From: Antrodiella citrinella
Lineage: Eukaryota; Basidiomycota; Agaricomycetes; Polyporales; Steccherinaceae
NCBI GenBank assembly: GCA_004802725.1
Contig: SGPM01000079.1
Coordinates: 27,442-91,441 of the forward strand
Length of the DNA stretch: 64,000 nt
Reading direction: 5' to 3'
A model generated the notes under the pieces. That model had not been told where the DNA came from and did not search any database. It saw only the letters and a list, made by a program, of their open reading frames with translations. Every line of letters begins with the position of its first letter. Within the stretch, counting starts at the first letter, position 1. Both the position numbers and the translations under genes were made by a program. Below, one piece after another: positions 25,131 through 37,988 of the stretch.

Positions 25131-25490
25131 AAAGCCAACTGCAGTGGTACGTGCTGGTACAGAGGTTCAACGTTGGTCAAGTTTGTCCGCGTTGGTAAGT
25201 GGATGTGATTTTTGAGCAGATCAGCTAGTTGATGAAATTTGAAAGCTGATAAAGTAAACTGAAGTAGTGAGAAGTTCGAACAACTCTCTCTCAGATTGCT
25301 GCTGCTCAGTAGCTGAGCGCAAGATATGGCGCTAAATGCCACGTGGAGGTGTGCCAGCGGCATCTTCCGCACTGATAAGCGCCTCGTAATGATATTATTT
25401 CGTGCGCCTGACTTTTCGAAACTGACACAAACCTCTTCGTCTCGACCAGGACTTCGACAGATTTTCACTGCCTTGATATCAAGTTATTCG

Positions 25491-26898
25491 ATGTCGTCTA
25501 TATCATGGACGAGCGACGCGTCAAAACGTGAGCATCATTTTTATCTAATTTCAATGCCGTGATGCTGAAGTGGACTGGGACTCAAGCATGGACGCGCTGT
25601 CGAGCTTTTTACAGGCACAGCGAGACTTACTGGCACAAACGGAGGGCGACATAGACGCTCTCAAGGAGCTGAGATGTCGTATCTCAGAGCACCCTCGCGA
25701 TCTAGACGTCTCATATTTCCTCGACGAGGTGAGTTCCATCTCGACGGTCACAATATCCTGCTGAGCATTGTCTCTAGATAAAGAAAGGGCCATCGAAGCT
25801 TAGTGAAAAATCTGACATAACTGCCACCATTCCGGACGATTTCGACTGGTCTCTGTTTGGGTCCCAAGGTGCGTGCATTCTACATTGTCTTATACATACG
25901 AAACTAAGATCAAGAACAGACCCTGCTCCTTTCAAGACCATTTCATCCTCTTTCGCCGTCTCCGAAACCCTACCCCGAAGTCACTCGTCTGATGACTCGT
26001 CTTCTCTCCTGCAACTTGTTAGAGATCGACGCCGTACTATCATAGACCCCGTTCTTGCTTCCATGCCTCCGCTCTCGTCAGACGAAGAGGACGAGCCTAT
26101 AGACCCAGAAGAGCTCAAGAAGCTTCGAGAACGAGAGAAGATTCGGGACCTCAAACTGCGCAAAATCAATGGTGGCGGGAGTTTTGGGACTCGAAAACCG
26201 CGTGCTTCGAAAGGTGTATTCATTCGAACAGATGTGGAAGACGAGAGTGCCGAAGTTGACATATGGGGAGGGGTGCAGGCTGCGGAAACTCGGATGGTTG
26301 TGAAGCGCGAAGTGGAAGCACCTCCCTCTTCAGTCCTTGGATGCACTATGGATTCCAAACAGCTCCAAACATCAGTCGGCCCTCGTGATGCTGCGACGTC
26401 TCTCGCACCGTCTATACCTGTGCCTGTTCCTTCGAGCTCTACGCGCCAACGCCGCCCCTCTCGACCTGTTACCACTATTTCATCGTCCTCGAGGCCTACT
26501 CGTGGCAAAGTCAAACAGTCCGCCCCAGCAAATGTGCCAGATGCTCTGGCCAGCGACGTGATGGACACCGTCGCCGGCGCCTCGTCCGTGCCCTCGTCAC
26601 ACGACCCATCGTTGAACAAGAAAGGCAAACCACGACCAGAGACATACAAGCAAGCTTGGTCGGTATCTGAACAACATTTGCTAGAGCGACTGCTAGAGGA
26701 GATTCCGGAAGGAGAAAGGAATCGGTGAGCGAGCGATTTGCTTCTGTTTGCGCTTTACGATGACTGACCATGAAATGTAGGTGGGCTCAGATATCAAAAG
26801 CTATGAGTGGGCGTCGGACTCCTCGCCAGGTCGCTAGTCGTGTCCAAAAGTATTACGAAAAGCTGAAACGCTTTGGATTGGAGATGGGCAAAGCTTGA
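25491..26898 (+). CDS. Myb/SANT-domain protein (ZZZ3-like)
   Basis: The ATG at 25491 (MSSISWTSDASK) splices over a 56-nt intron to LDWDSSMDALSSFLQAQRDL, which also contains a leucine-rich helical segment. The central part is acidic and then Ser/Thr/Pro-rich and probably disordered, with the basic stretch KKLREREKIRDLKLRKINGG. The C-terminal Myb-like domain is split by an intron at about 26727: QAWSVSEQHLLERLLEEIP, then RWAQISKAMSGRRTPRQVAS and RVQKYYEKLKRFG. The spacing of W and the PRQVASRVQKY motif resemble the Myb domain of ZZZ3-type chromatin proteins. No ZZ zinc finger is present. A nuclear DNA- or chromatin-binding role is inferred from the domain only. The product is about 400 residues and intact. 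Confidence 0.85.
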
Positions 26899-27256
26899 CT
26901 TCGCATTTCACATGGACATCACTATTGTAGTCCGAATCATACATTTACTTATACATCTACATATCATGTCTTGGTAGCTTTTTCTTTCTTTCTTCATGTA
27001 GCATAAGACTAACTGCATCTACCTGAGTAAAACTACTGTACCATTCAGATATTCATGGCTGGAGCTTTGAGTAAGTCTGTATGACCGGCATCCTGAGATA
27101 CCCGCAGCTGTACAATATTCGTCAAATGTGTGTTGGCTCGGGTAAGCCTCGGCCACAGTGAACCTGCAGCTGTATCACAAATGTTCTCAAATGATCCTTC
27201 ACACTCTACTTCATTGACATCCTGGTCGTTGCAGTCGTCGGAAACGTTGAACAAGT
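26899..27256. other. Short tandem intergenic region
   Basis: This 358-bp gap separates two plus-strand genes. It should hold the 3' end of the Myb gene and the promoter of the VWA8 gene. A T/C-rich stretch lies near 26975-27000. No ORF of interest. Confidence 0.4.
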
Positions 27257-30200
27257 ATGTCCCAACGACGACTTGCCCAAATTCTGCAGGAACTCGCCCC
27301 ACCGCCACCCCAAGTCGGAACGCTCAAGCTGGGAGATATCTCATTTCCAGTCCATTCATCGTTACAGCCGTCAAGGTTGCCGCACCTGAATGACGGCCTT
27401 TTGGATGCGAGAGATGCTGTGAATACTGATAACTTGCACTTTATGTTGCAAAAATACATCCTAGGGCAGGATGTGTTCTTGCTCTCGCAACCGGGCCCTT
27501 ATGCGCGCCGTCTAGCCATGACATTCTGCAGGTGCGCCTCAATTTCCCTTCTTGTTGAGGATGATGCATTGAATTAATGTTAAGTGTGGCAAACCTGGAG
27601 TACGAGTACATCGCTTTGCACCGTGATATCGGCGAAACGGAGCTGAAGCAGGGCAGAGAGCTTAGACATGGCGGAAATCTCGTCTATGTCGACAGTGCCG
27701 CAGTGAGAGCTGTCAAGAACGGTCGTGTATTGATTATAGAAGGCATAGAGAAAGCTGAGCGAGGTATCATGCCGGTACGTATTCTTTGACGTGTATGAAC
27801 ATTGGTATTGAACTCCCTGCAGCTCCTCAACAATCTCCTAGAGAATAGGGAAATGTAAGCCAGTCCCCAGAAAATTGCGCGCATTGGCATTTAAATATTT
27901 TGCAGGAATCTAGACGACGGCACTCATATTGTGCATCCTAAACGTTTCGCTCTCATGGATCCCTCAGAGACCGTCCACGCTACCAAACGTTTCATCCCAG
28001 CGCACGAGAAATTCAGAGTCATTGCCATCGCTGCACCTGTACCCCCGTATGTAGGCTATCCCATTGATCCTCCATTCCGTAGTCGGTTCCAAGCACGGTT
28101 TATGGATCCAGTTGGTGCATTGATGTCGCTCCGAAGCTCTACCGAGTCTCAGTCACCACTGCCACCGATGTACGAGAGGCTGCGAGACATCATTCTGTCT
28201 ACACAGTACGCGAGCGAGGCGGGTCAGGCGATCGATATCACCGCGAAGACTTCTCTGCAAGGATTCCCCCAGACCGCACTCGTGAAACTACGGACATTGG
28301 TAGCAACCTTTCCGCCCCCAATTCAGCTCTCCTCTTCACAGCTGGCCCGCCTCGTACTGACGATTCATCCCGGCCTCGTGGGTGCCTCATTCGTGGTGTG
28401 GGCCATGCTCTCGAGGCAATTGGAGGAAGCCGGTCTGGGACCGTTGGGCAGTCCTGCGCTTACTGGTGACAGCGACCACTTTGGATACTTGGGCTACCGG
28501 ATTATGCGCATCGAACGCTCCTCCGAGACTACAGTTCGCATGCACTTCGTACCTTCCGGCAAAGGTGATCATGTAGTTTTGGAGGCACCTGCTGGCCCGA
28601 AGGAGCTCATGCCGTTCCCGTGGACGGATTTGGTGTCGTTAGGATTCTTCCCGACCGACAGGTTCATGGGTATTTTGACATGCATGCTGCAAGCGCACGC
28701 TGTTGGATGGGACATCTCGTATATCCCGCCCGCCTTGCCGTCCACGGCGTCGTGCTCTACGTCGACTCTCGTAACGACACTCGGTGCGTTGCTTGGGTAT
28801 GAGGTCGACACGCTGCACATGTACAAGGAACTCGGTGGTCGTGAGTTGATCATGCGTAGAAAGATTGGCTCGGACGGCTCTACGAGTTGGGAGCCTAGGT
28901 GCGTCCTGAAGCTTTCCATTTACGTCGTTACTAATCTGTTCTCAGCCCGCTCGTAGATGGTGCATGGACTGGACGGCTTGTCCATTTGTCTGGTCTTGAC
29001 GTCATAGGCTCGACAGCTGGCTCACTTGCTCGCCTCATTCAAGACCGAGAGGCAGAGCTCTGGGAAGGAAAACGAATGGTGGCACATGCAGACGCGGAAG
29101 AGGTCAGTTATACATCGAACTCCTCTTGTGTGATTGGGACTGAGCGTTCTACAACAGTTGAAGAGTGGAGAACTCTCTGTCGCTCATCCGTCATTCCGAA
29201 TCGTTGTGACCTCATCTAAATCTCTACCTCTCAAAGACTGGCTCACCGATGAGCATGCGAACATGTTCTTCCCGATACCGTCCATTCCCATGTCTATCTC
29301 CGAAGAATCGGCCACACTGCTCCAGACAGATTGTGCTCCAGCGACTGTCCAGAAGTTACTGGCTTTTGCAGAAAAGTATAGAGCCAGTATGACCTCCGAT
29401 GTTGTGCAGAAGAATCGAAAGCTAGGGACGCGTGCTCTGGTCAGGCTTTGCAGTCGGCTCGCGAAGTTTCCTGATGACAGAGGCCTGCATACACTGCTAA
29501 GTCAAGCAATTCTGGCGGAATTCTTGCCTGCCACAGAGAGCATGAACTTGCCAGAAATATTTGAAGAATGCGGGATAAAGAAGCGTTCTGCGTTGGTGCG
29601 TGCGATCACCAATGTTAATCACAGATTTCATTGACATATTTCCAGTTCAACCCATCTCCCATCGTTTCGGACGATGGGATTTTATTCCCTCCTCCGACAG
29701 ACCCTTCGGATCTTAACACCGTGCCTATCCTGATTCCTCGGTTCGACGCGACCTTGGATGCAGAGGGTATTGCTTCTCATGTCCCGCATATGGAGTCCTT
29801 CTACGACAATAGTCTACAGACTGGGTTGATGCGAGATTTGGCAATAGATCTAGAGGTTTTGGGAGAACATGTTGTGTTACTTGGAAACCAGGTACGAAAG
29901 TCGTTCAGATATGCTTGGAAGTAGCTGACTGTTCGTCCAGGGTGTAGGTAAGAACAAGATAGTAGATCGGTGAGATTCTTCGATGACTCCACTATTCATA
30001 AACTGAAGTCGTTTCTCGTACTTCATAGATTATGTCAGGTATAAAGATCGTATTGTCGTCATCATATAGACCACCTAACCTCTTCATTAGCTCCTTCGAC
30101 GTCCCCAAGAGTACATACAACTCCATCGAGACACCACCGTGAACCAGCTCATGTTCCACACATCCCTCGAAGGCGGCGTTATCAAGTATACCGATTCACC

Positions 30201-32673
30201 ACTTCTGCGGGCAATCAAAATAGGACGCATCATCGTTGTAGACGAGGCGGACAAGGCTGCTGAGCACGTCGTCGCCATCTTCCGTAGTCTTGCTGGTCAA
30301 GGCGAGCTCACGTTGGCGGATGGACGACGGGTACGGCGGAAGCTCGAACGTGAAACCGACGTTGTCGTCCATCAGAACTTTAGACTCGTATTGCTGGCCA
30401 ACAGACCAGGTTATCGTGCGTCCGTCTCTCAGTCTGAAATATACCGTACGCTCAAAGTGATGTAGCGTTCTTGGGTAACCACTTCCTTCAAGTTCTTGGC
30501 GATAACTTTAGCTGTCATGCTGTGACCAATCCCGACATGGATAGCGAGAGGAAACTACTATCCCAACTTGCTCCCGAGCTCGATTCTGACATGATCCTGC
30601 GCCTGGTTGCCGTATTCCAAGACCTGCGAGTGGCATACGAAGCTGGGACCCTTACTTATCCGTACTCTCTCAGAGGTAAACTTATATTGAATAATGCCTC
30701 CCGATAGGCGATGATGGGCTGAACACGATTGCAGAGCTTATCAACGTTGTGCGCCACATCAAGGCATACCCTAATGATCCATTGGAAAATACACTTCGCA
30801 ACGTCTTTGATTTTGATGTTTACAAACCTGACACTGTCAAGAAGCTAGCAGAGATTCTAGAGCATCACGGGTCAGTCCGACTCGTTTTATATTTTGTGAC
30901 ACCCATCTAATTGAAGCGTACAGACTAGTCGTGAAGCGATTGGGTCTGGACGCGGCACGTGAATCCGCACGAAAGAAGGTCCTCGACGTCAAATTCGAAC
31001 CCAAAGAGACGTCTTTGTCAAAGCCCAAGTTTGGAAAGGAGGACCCGGAGAACGCCCCACATACCGGTGGGAATAAGTGGGCTGGTGGAGTGAGTGTGCT
31101 GTAACAATCGTGTTTCCGATGATCCGGTTGATCGTGTCCTACAGACTGGTGGTAGGGATACCGCGGGGCTAGGTGGTCGAGGCGGCTACATGCGTTTATA
31201 TCAAGGTCATGATATCAACCAGGTGCCGTTTGGAGCTTGACCTCAGGGTCCTAATATACTCATAGTCGCACTCTGCAGGTCTCTGATAAGCTGAAAGACG
31301 AGGTACCAGAACACATCAAGGAGCAAGCTCGTGAGCTTGCGAGGCAAGAGCTGGCCAGACGATTGGAAGAGCTCAACATGAGCAATGCAGAGGCCAAGGG
31401 TTACGGCGCACTGCTAGAGGCCGTTCAGTCGCATATCGCCCTCCTGTTTGATTTGCTCGAGAGTGAGTAGATGGTCGAGTAGCACTCGATTCTGTGTCTG
31501 ACTTGTTCTTTATTGGTAGATTTGGCTGCAAGAGAAGAAGAACGGGTTTGGATCAAGAGGCAGACCGACGGAGAACTCGACGACAGTCGACTGACTGAAG
31601 GTTTGACCGGTGAAGCGTCCGTATATAAACGGCGCGGAATGGCAAGACCGGAGTTAGGTAGACCACAAGTCAAGTAAGTGATCTCGCCTGTCGATTGGCT
31701 CTAGGTTTCAACGCTGATATTCGGTAGACCCAAGAGAATACGCTTTGTCTTCGACATCAGCGGTTCGATGTAAGTGCTGTCGTCTACTTTTTAAGTGAAG
31801 TGCCCAACGCAACTTTTCACATCCAGGTATCGTTTCCAATACGACGGACGTCTCGCTAGAAGTCTCGAAACGGGTATGTTTTCTAAATGTCAATGCCTGC
31901 TTCTACTTATGATTGTGTGCATTTCAGCTGTCATGCTAATGGAGACTTTCGACCGCTTAAGCAGGAAAGACAAATATGTCTGGGATGTACGTCTCCGTCT
32001 TTACTTGAATGAGTCATATCTTAATTTTCCGCAACAGATTGTTGGTCATGTAAGTACCACGGGCAACTACGTGCCTCCTCGAGCCTGACAGTGCTTAGTC
32101 TGGAGATTCTGCCATAATACCGCTCGTGGACGCAGGAAGCCAAGCAATGGAGGTTCGAGATAGATGGAAAGTTGTGGAAAAGATGGAGATGGTCACTCAA
32201 TACACTTTTGCTGGCGACAATACCGGTAAGTTGATACATGCAATGTCCAAGACGTCGATCTGACTTTACTGGCTGTTAGTCGAAGCTATTGAGCAATCCG
32301 TGGCCGAGGTTGCGAAGTATGATGCTGGTGAATTTAATTTTTATAGTCTGGGCACAGGACGTTCTCAACGAATCATTCTAGATGACTGGTTCGTTATTGC
32401 CATCACCGATGCTAACTTTGGTCGGTATGGTATCACTCCGGAGGAGCTGAAGCGAGTCATGACGCAACAGCCCAAAGTGCGTACCGCTCTGGTATGCATT
32501 GGAGAAGGTGCAGAAGCGTTTTGGTGAGTGCGGATGTAATACAGTCAATTGAGCGTACTAAGGTGTCGTATAGGATACCACAGAAGCTTCCTGGGCGCGG
32601 ATTCCGTGTTGGCAATACTTCTGACATACCCACTGTGCTGCGGAGTATTTTGTCAACTATGATAGATTCTTGA
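27257..32673 (+). CDS. VWA8: VWA8-type tandem AAA ATPase with C-terminal von Willebrand A domain
   Basis: Large dynein-like AAA ATPase related to human VWA8, which is reported as mitochondrial. The ATG at 27257 starts MSQRRLAQILQEL. The first AAA module has a degenerate Walker A (SQPGPYARRL, no GKT/S) but keeps EYEYIALHRDIGETELKQ, GRVLIIEGIEKAERGIMP, LLNNLLENREMNLDDGTHI and RSRFQAR. Another module near 29870-30420 has an intact Walker A, GNQGVGKNKIVDR, Walker B-like IIVVDEADKA, and ends VLLANRPGYPFLGNHF. The C-terminus carries a VWA domain with the metal-binding MIDAS motif FDISGSM (about 31750) and ends PTVLRSILSTMIDS. More than fifteen short introns all splice in frame. The family assignment is strong; the cellular role in fungi is not established from sequence. 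Confidence 0.93.
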
Positions 32674-32992
32674 AGGTTACTTCTCACTTCTCACTTCTCG
32701 AAGTACTTGTGTCATGTGACTCAGGATCTTGTATTTGCGAACAGAGACATGGGGGACGTGACGCCCCGGAAATTATTGCTCCAAAGGCCAGTCGAACTTA
32801 CATCGTTGGAACACATCCCTTTTTTGTTTGCACTTCTCTTTTGTCGGACGCAATAGGCCACCTATACCGCAAAATCTGACTTCCAGTCATACTCACAATC
32901 TTCTGGTGTGCATCAAATGTATGTCACGACCACAATCTACATGTAAGTAGTAATTCAAACGGTCATCAAACCAACTTCTATTGCTTTGAGCA
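32674..32992. other. Convergent 3' intergenic region
   Basis: The VWA8 and flavin monooxygenase genes end toward each other with 319 bp between. Only a short tandem TCTCACTTCTCACTTCTC near 32682-32699 catches the eye. Confidence 0.4.
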
Positions 32993-35101
32993 TCAATATC
33001 TCAAGAGACTGACTTTAGCTTCTTCAGCAACGGATTTGGGAAGGATCGACTTACCAGCTGCTTTGCCATCGTTCTCCCGGTGATAAACTCTCCGGAACCG
33101 AACCATAGCTACACAATGGAAAATAAGCATCTTCTTGGAACCCTCTTTCACGGACGGAGTTGTGTCACTCACTCCGGGATGCCCTGAGGGCCTGAAACTA
33201 CCCTTCAGCTCACCTTCGTCGTCTAGACCGTAGACTTCGCCCGTCCTTTTGATGGCTTCTTCTCCGAAGATCTTCTTTGCCACCTCTCGTACGTTGGTGT
33301 ATCCAATTCTGCAGAAACGACGTCAGGGTTTGTCTCGAACCTGCAAGAAGTCAGATTCTACTCACGCGAAGATCACAGAATCGGCTTCTAACTCTGTACC
33401 ATCCGCAAATTGAAGGCCGGTTTTCGTGTAAGCAGTGGCCTCGTGTCCTTGTTTTACTTTGATACCGCCATTTGCAATTAGCTTCGCACCGCCTTTGTCG
33501 ACCCCTGCACTCTAACAGTAAGTAATCTAGCTGTCCGTTGGACACGCAGGTGTACTCACAATACCCTGTTGTAAGACATGTAAGCTTTGGTCTTGGAAGA
33601 CAACCAACTTGTTTGTGCACTTACCTCCGCACCTCTCCCACACCATCAGTAGCTGACCTGCACCGTCAGGTCCCATATTAAGCTTCAGACCTGCTTTCTG
33701 CAATCCTTCAAACATCTCCTTGTCTTCGTCCCACATTTCCTGCGTCCGGCTCTGCTGTAGCTTCCTCAACAGACCGAGCGGCATGGTTTTAAACTTCAGG
33801 TCCCCCACGGCGGCTGGCTCCTGGTCTGCCCATACTCGCTGGATATTTCTGGAGGCGGTCTCTCCTGCGATGATGCACGTCGACGACCGCTGAGTCATCG
33901 TGACAGACTTGGCCTTGTGGAACCAGAGGTCTTGGCAAATGTCGATGGCCGTATTCCCTGCGCCTACAACGACCACGTTTTGACCTGCGTACGAGGGTCC
34001 ACCTTGGTAATAGTGGCCTTGGAGAATGCTTCCGCTGAAGAGTTCTTTGCCGGGAAGAACGGGTATCACAGCCTCTCCAAGGACACCTGTGGCTATAATG
34101 ACGTGGGAGGGGTTTACTGTCACTAGCTTCCCGTTACGTCGGACGGTCACGTCCCAACGCTTCGCATCGTCGTGGTAAAGAGGTTGGCCATCTATCTGCG
34201 AGCTTGTCCACACGACCAGATCCTGAAACTTGACATATCCCTCTAGCCAATCTGCAAACTTGTCCTTCGGAGTGAAGAGAGGCCAAGTGGGAGGATACGG
34301 TTGGTACAACACTGATCGTCCGGCGCAGGTAAGCGAGATAATTGCTTTAACTTGAAATTCTGACTTACTTTCGTGATGTCTTCTAGTGGTATGAAATGCG
34401 AGCGTAGGGTAACGCTGTCTCCAAATATCACCTACTCGCTCGGTCCGCTCAATCACGAGCGCTCGCAGATTCATTTGCTTGCATACCGCGGCAAGCATCA
34501 AACCTATTTGGCCTGCGCCAACTGAAATGACGTCAAAAAGCAGAAACGTCCTATAACGCAAGTATGATGCACCTATTAGGATCTGTGGTTCACTCTCAAT
34601 CTTCGCTCTTCGTTCAGCATACACGTCCGCCCAGGCCAATGTGTGTCCTCCGTATATTCCCAGCTCATAGTTTGTCTCTTCGTGACCTCTCAGATCTGCG
34701 ACGAACATACACACACTCAGCGCCTTCCACTCTCCGTTACCATCTTCCATCAACCGTGCAAATCCCTGACCATGGGCGATCGGTGTGTCGTACGAGAACG
34801 CGACCTCAACGCCGGAGTGTGGGCCTACGGGGAAGAAACTTGGCCGAATGTAGAGATCCTCGAAGAGCGTCATGTCGGACACGTATCCTGGCTTCAGGTG
34901 CTCCGAGAAATACGCCGAGATCTTGTCTGTTCCTTCCAACGAACGAGTGTCCCAGGTGAATGTCAGGACGTCTCGGAACCATCCATGTGGAAGAAAGAGC
35001 GAGGCTATTATGGGGATGTCTGCGAGTAGGATGGCTGCACCATACTGTTTGAGCCATGCGAGCGCAATCACACGGGGGTCGGTCTGAGAGTTGTGTACCA
35101 T
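32993..35101 (-). CDS. Flavin-containing monooxygenase with NTF2-like N-terminal domain
   Basis: Predicted FAD- and NADPH-dependent oxygenase of the FMO/YUCCA-like class. The ATG at 35101 starts MVHNSQTDPRVIALAWLKQY. The first 200 residues resemble a SnoaL/NTF2-like fold (HGWFRDVLTFTWDTRSLEG). Then comes the FAD-binding Rossmann motif VGAGQIGLMLAAVC, formed across a short intron at about 34515-34565, and MLYQPYPPTWPLFTPKDKFA. The FMO-like signature GSILQGHYYQGG follows, and the second, NADPH-binding motif VVVVGAGNTAIDI. The C-terminal exons include GEVYGLDDEGELKGSFRPSG, and the stop is TGA at 32993-32995. This architecture is common in Agaricomycetes and often annotated as dimethylaniline monooxygenase or FAD/NAD(P)-binding protein. 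The substrate is unknown. All junctions keep frame. Confidence 0.9.
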
Positions 35102-35468
35102 ATCGTGGAACGGTGATTGTCACCGAGTGCAACGTTGGAGTTCGATTATATATACACAGATATTGGTTCTCATGAGAATACACTGAGCTAGTTCCGACTC
35201 GGAGCCTCGTCTCGGTGTGTTCAAACTTCACCGTTGATGATTTCTCATCGCTGTTGACTGGGAACCTGTGTGACTTTCGACTGCGTTGTGGTCGTCGTTG
35301 CTTCACACTGTGAGATTCTGAGAAGGAGAAACACGGATTACATACTTAGTTAGCTTTAGATTATCCTTGTCGATCGGGCGAACCCGAGGGCGCTTGATGC
35401 TTCCCCCTTTTGTCACTAGCGTAGTGAGGAACTCAGTACTCAGCGCTCAGCAAGCAATCACTACCACC
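35102..35468. other. Divergent intergenic region
   Basis: The 367-bp gap separates the monooxygenase start and the BTB relic start. Reading toward the monooxygenase, a TATATATA-like run at about 35145-35152 lies some 45 bp upstream of its ATG. Confidence 0.4.
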
Positions 35469-36552
35469 ATGTCAGACGAGCCGCTACACAAGAAAGCACG
35501 CCTCGGAGTTGGCCTAGAAACTTCCCCGGATGCTCCCACCGGCAGCCCAAGTTATGAGCGGAGAGCTCTGGCTTGACGACGGGAATGTAATGCTCGTCGC
35601 CGAAAGGACCGCATTCCGCGTTCTCAAAAGCATACTCGCGAGGAATTCGGAGGTTTTCGCGACATGTTCACTCTGGCTCAACCGGAAGACGGAGAGCAGT
35701 ACGAAGGATGTCCTGTAGTGCACTTGTCAGACTCTAAGAAGGACGTGGCGCGGTTGCTATTGGTTATGTTCGACGCTGATCAGTTGTTCCGGTGAGTATC
35801 ATTTTTCAATCCAAGGACTGCAGGTAACACCCACAATTGGGACAACGATACTGCTAGGGATACTGGACACGAGCGAAAAATGCCCTTCATTATGGTATCA
35901 ACGATGCTGCGGCTAGGTGTCAAATACGGCATCGATCATATCAGGAGAGAGGCTATTAGTCGTCTGGAAGCACTGCTACCGCCACACCTCGAAGATTATC
36001 CTGAATAAGTTCTTCACGTTACCGAGAAACCAGAATCACGCTGTATTCCTGACTTTTCCAAGAAGGATCCCATTATCGTCATCGCACTCGCCCGTTCCCA
36101 TGACCTTCACTCTCTACTCCGTCCTGCTTTCTACAGCGCACAATTGCCACCGGACGATTTGGTAGAAGGGACGACAGATGACGACGGTGTCCTTTGGCGA
36201 CTTTCTCTGCCCGATCTGCGGAGATGCCTTGCTGGCCAGGCAACCTTGCGAAGACTATGCTTCACGCAATGGGAGGCGCTCTTAAGAGCGGAAAGGAATT
36301 CTGATTGCGAGGATATCTCCCTATACCAATGCGAAGATGGTCAAGCGATCCATTAGAGACGACGCATTCTCCGACATTCAACTCAAAGACTGGACCAATG
36401 CCTTGGAGAGCTTCTCGTGGATGAAGGAACGAATCTGCGAGTCTTGCGCGATGCATTTCATTGATCTCCAGGACGAAGCACAGCGTTCCGTCTGGTTGAA
36501 GTTGGGAGATATTTTTCAGTTATCAGACGTGTCACGTGGAAACGTCGTTTGA
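35469..36552 (+). pseudogene. BTB/POZ-domain protein, multiply broken
   Basis: Starts as a normal Agaricomycete BTB protein (MSDEPLHKKARLG). The BTB core then moves to another frame (ELWLDDGNVMLVAERTAF, RVLKSILARNSEVF, about 35555-35660) and returns to the first (DMFTLAQPEDGEQYEGCPVV). This implies two opposite indels about 100 bp apart. An intron at about 35791-35858 joins to RKMPFIMVSTMLRLGVKYG and REAISRLEALLPPHLEDY. A TAA stop follows at 36006-36008, after which the same frame continues as PIIVIALARSHDLHSLLRPA. A final frame change near 36340 leads to WMKERICESCAMHFIDLQ. BTB proteins act as dimerisation or Cul3-adaptor modules, but this copy should not make a full product. Confidence 0.8.
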
Positions 36553-37988
36553 GTAGTGATTTTATCACTTGAGGTGAGACATTATAAGAACTATACTCAT
36601 ACTTGACAATGGGTTAATCTTGGTTTTAATAAAGTGGCGTGCATAGATACGATCCGTGCATCAGCTTGCGACTTCTCTCGCATCTCTTCCGCTCGCCCTC
36701 TCTCCACAAATGTTGTAGCTCATACGGATCTACAATCTGCATTGCTGATGTAACTGCGCGCATGCGCTTGTGTCAACTTCAAAGATGAACATTGAATGAC
36801 GTCTAGGTCCGAGGTCATTGACCCACAATGTCGGGACTGCGCACATCACAGTAGGTCTCGCTCGCCGTTTACTTATACGCAGACGATTTGTGAGTGTCTC
36901 TTAATTCTCTTGAACCCGGTATTCTAACTATTATCGGAGTAGTACGGAGTTTGTGGGTACACTCACTTCGAGTCTTCACTGTGATCAAAGCTCCAACCGG
37001 CTGATTGAAATCGGGAATGAAAACACACCTTCTCGAATCTCAAGTGTCATCCCGAGCAGTCAAGATGCGCATACGGAACGATATAGGTTTCTCCCGGTGT
37101 TCCAAATCTCGTACACTGGCACGTCGTCTTTGAGGCATGACACCTGCCAATACAGCGAATGGCGGCCGCTTTGGCATTTCAAATTCATCGGTGAGTAAAT
37201 AAATAATTGAAGCAGCAAGATGATCTATGAACGACTGTGCGTTCCCATTCATACTCATTCTTGACGATCTATCTCCCGTTTAGATATTCTGTCCATGCCA
37301 AATTGGAGACTCGGAAGTTCACAACAGAAGCGTCTGAACGACAGGTACTTGGCATCGCAGCAGACAGGTGTTCCTCCTGGATACAATGAACGATGATTGG
37401 CTTAGCATCAACGGATCGCGGTCCAGACTTGCTAGGTCACCGATCAAGATGCTTCCTTCTGCCAAGAAAGATGAATGATCGATCTGCAAATTTCTCGATG
37501 CTCGTTTAGGACAATCACATTCACTTGTGGGACAGTGGTCGTGCAAGGTTCAGTGTGCTTTGCGTTTTCGCATTCTCTTGTGGCGTTTGAGCGGTTCAGT
37601 TTCCTCATGCGCAGTAGGGCATGCTGATTCATCTTTACTCCAGTCACACGTCGAAAATTGTATCGGCCTTCAGAAATATGTTCAATCCCGGTCGGTGGTG
37701 TCGACGGTGACATGGCGCTTCTCTGCTACACGGAGGAATAAGGATTGACGACCATGGCGCTCCCGCGTAACCTCTCGGAACTTACTAAAAGGCGTAATGC
37801 CGCATCAACGCCGATGGGAGCTTGGCATGTCGGACACTGGTTTCTCGGTTTGCATACACTTAGGATCCATAGCAGTGGCGCACGCCAGTGGTCGTAGTCC
37901 GCTGAAGCACATAAATATGGATGGACCTCACGCCCGAAGGCTACACTTCACCTTTGCGATTTCACCCCGCATACCATCCTCCACCAAA
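36553..37988. other. 1.4-kb intergenic region, no supported gene
   Basis: ORFs here are short and lack family resemblance or splice support. A TATA-like CATAAATATGG at about 37910-37920 sits roughly 75 bp before the next ATG and is a plausible promoter element for it. Confidence 0.4.

Noticed and set aside
7899..35101. A secondary-metabolite gene cluster made of the reductase, epimerase, ABC pump and monooxygenase
   Set aside because: No backbone synthase is present, unrelated housekeeping genes intervene, and the reductase is broken.
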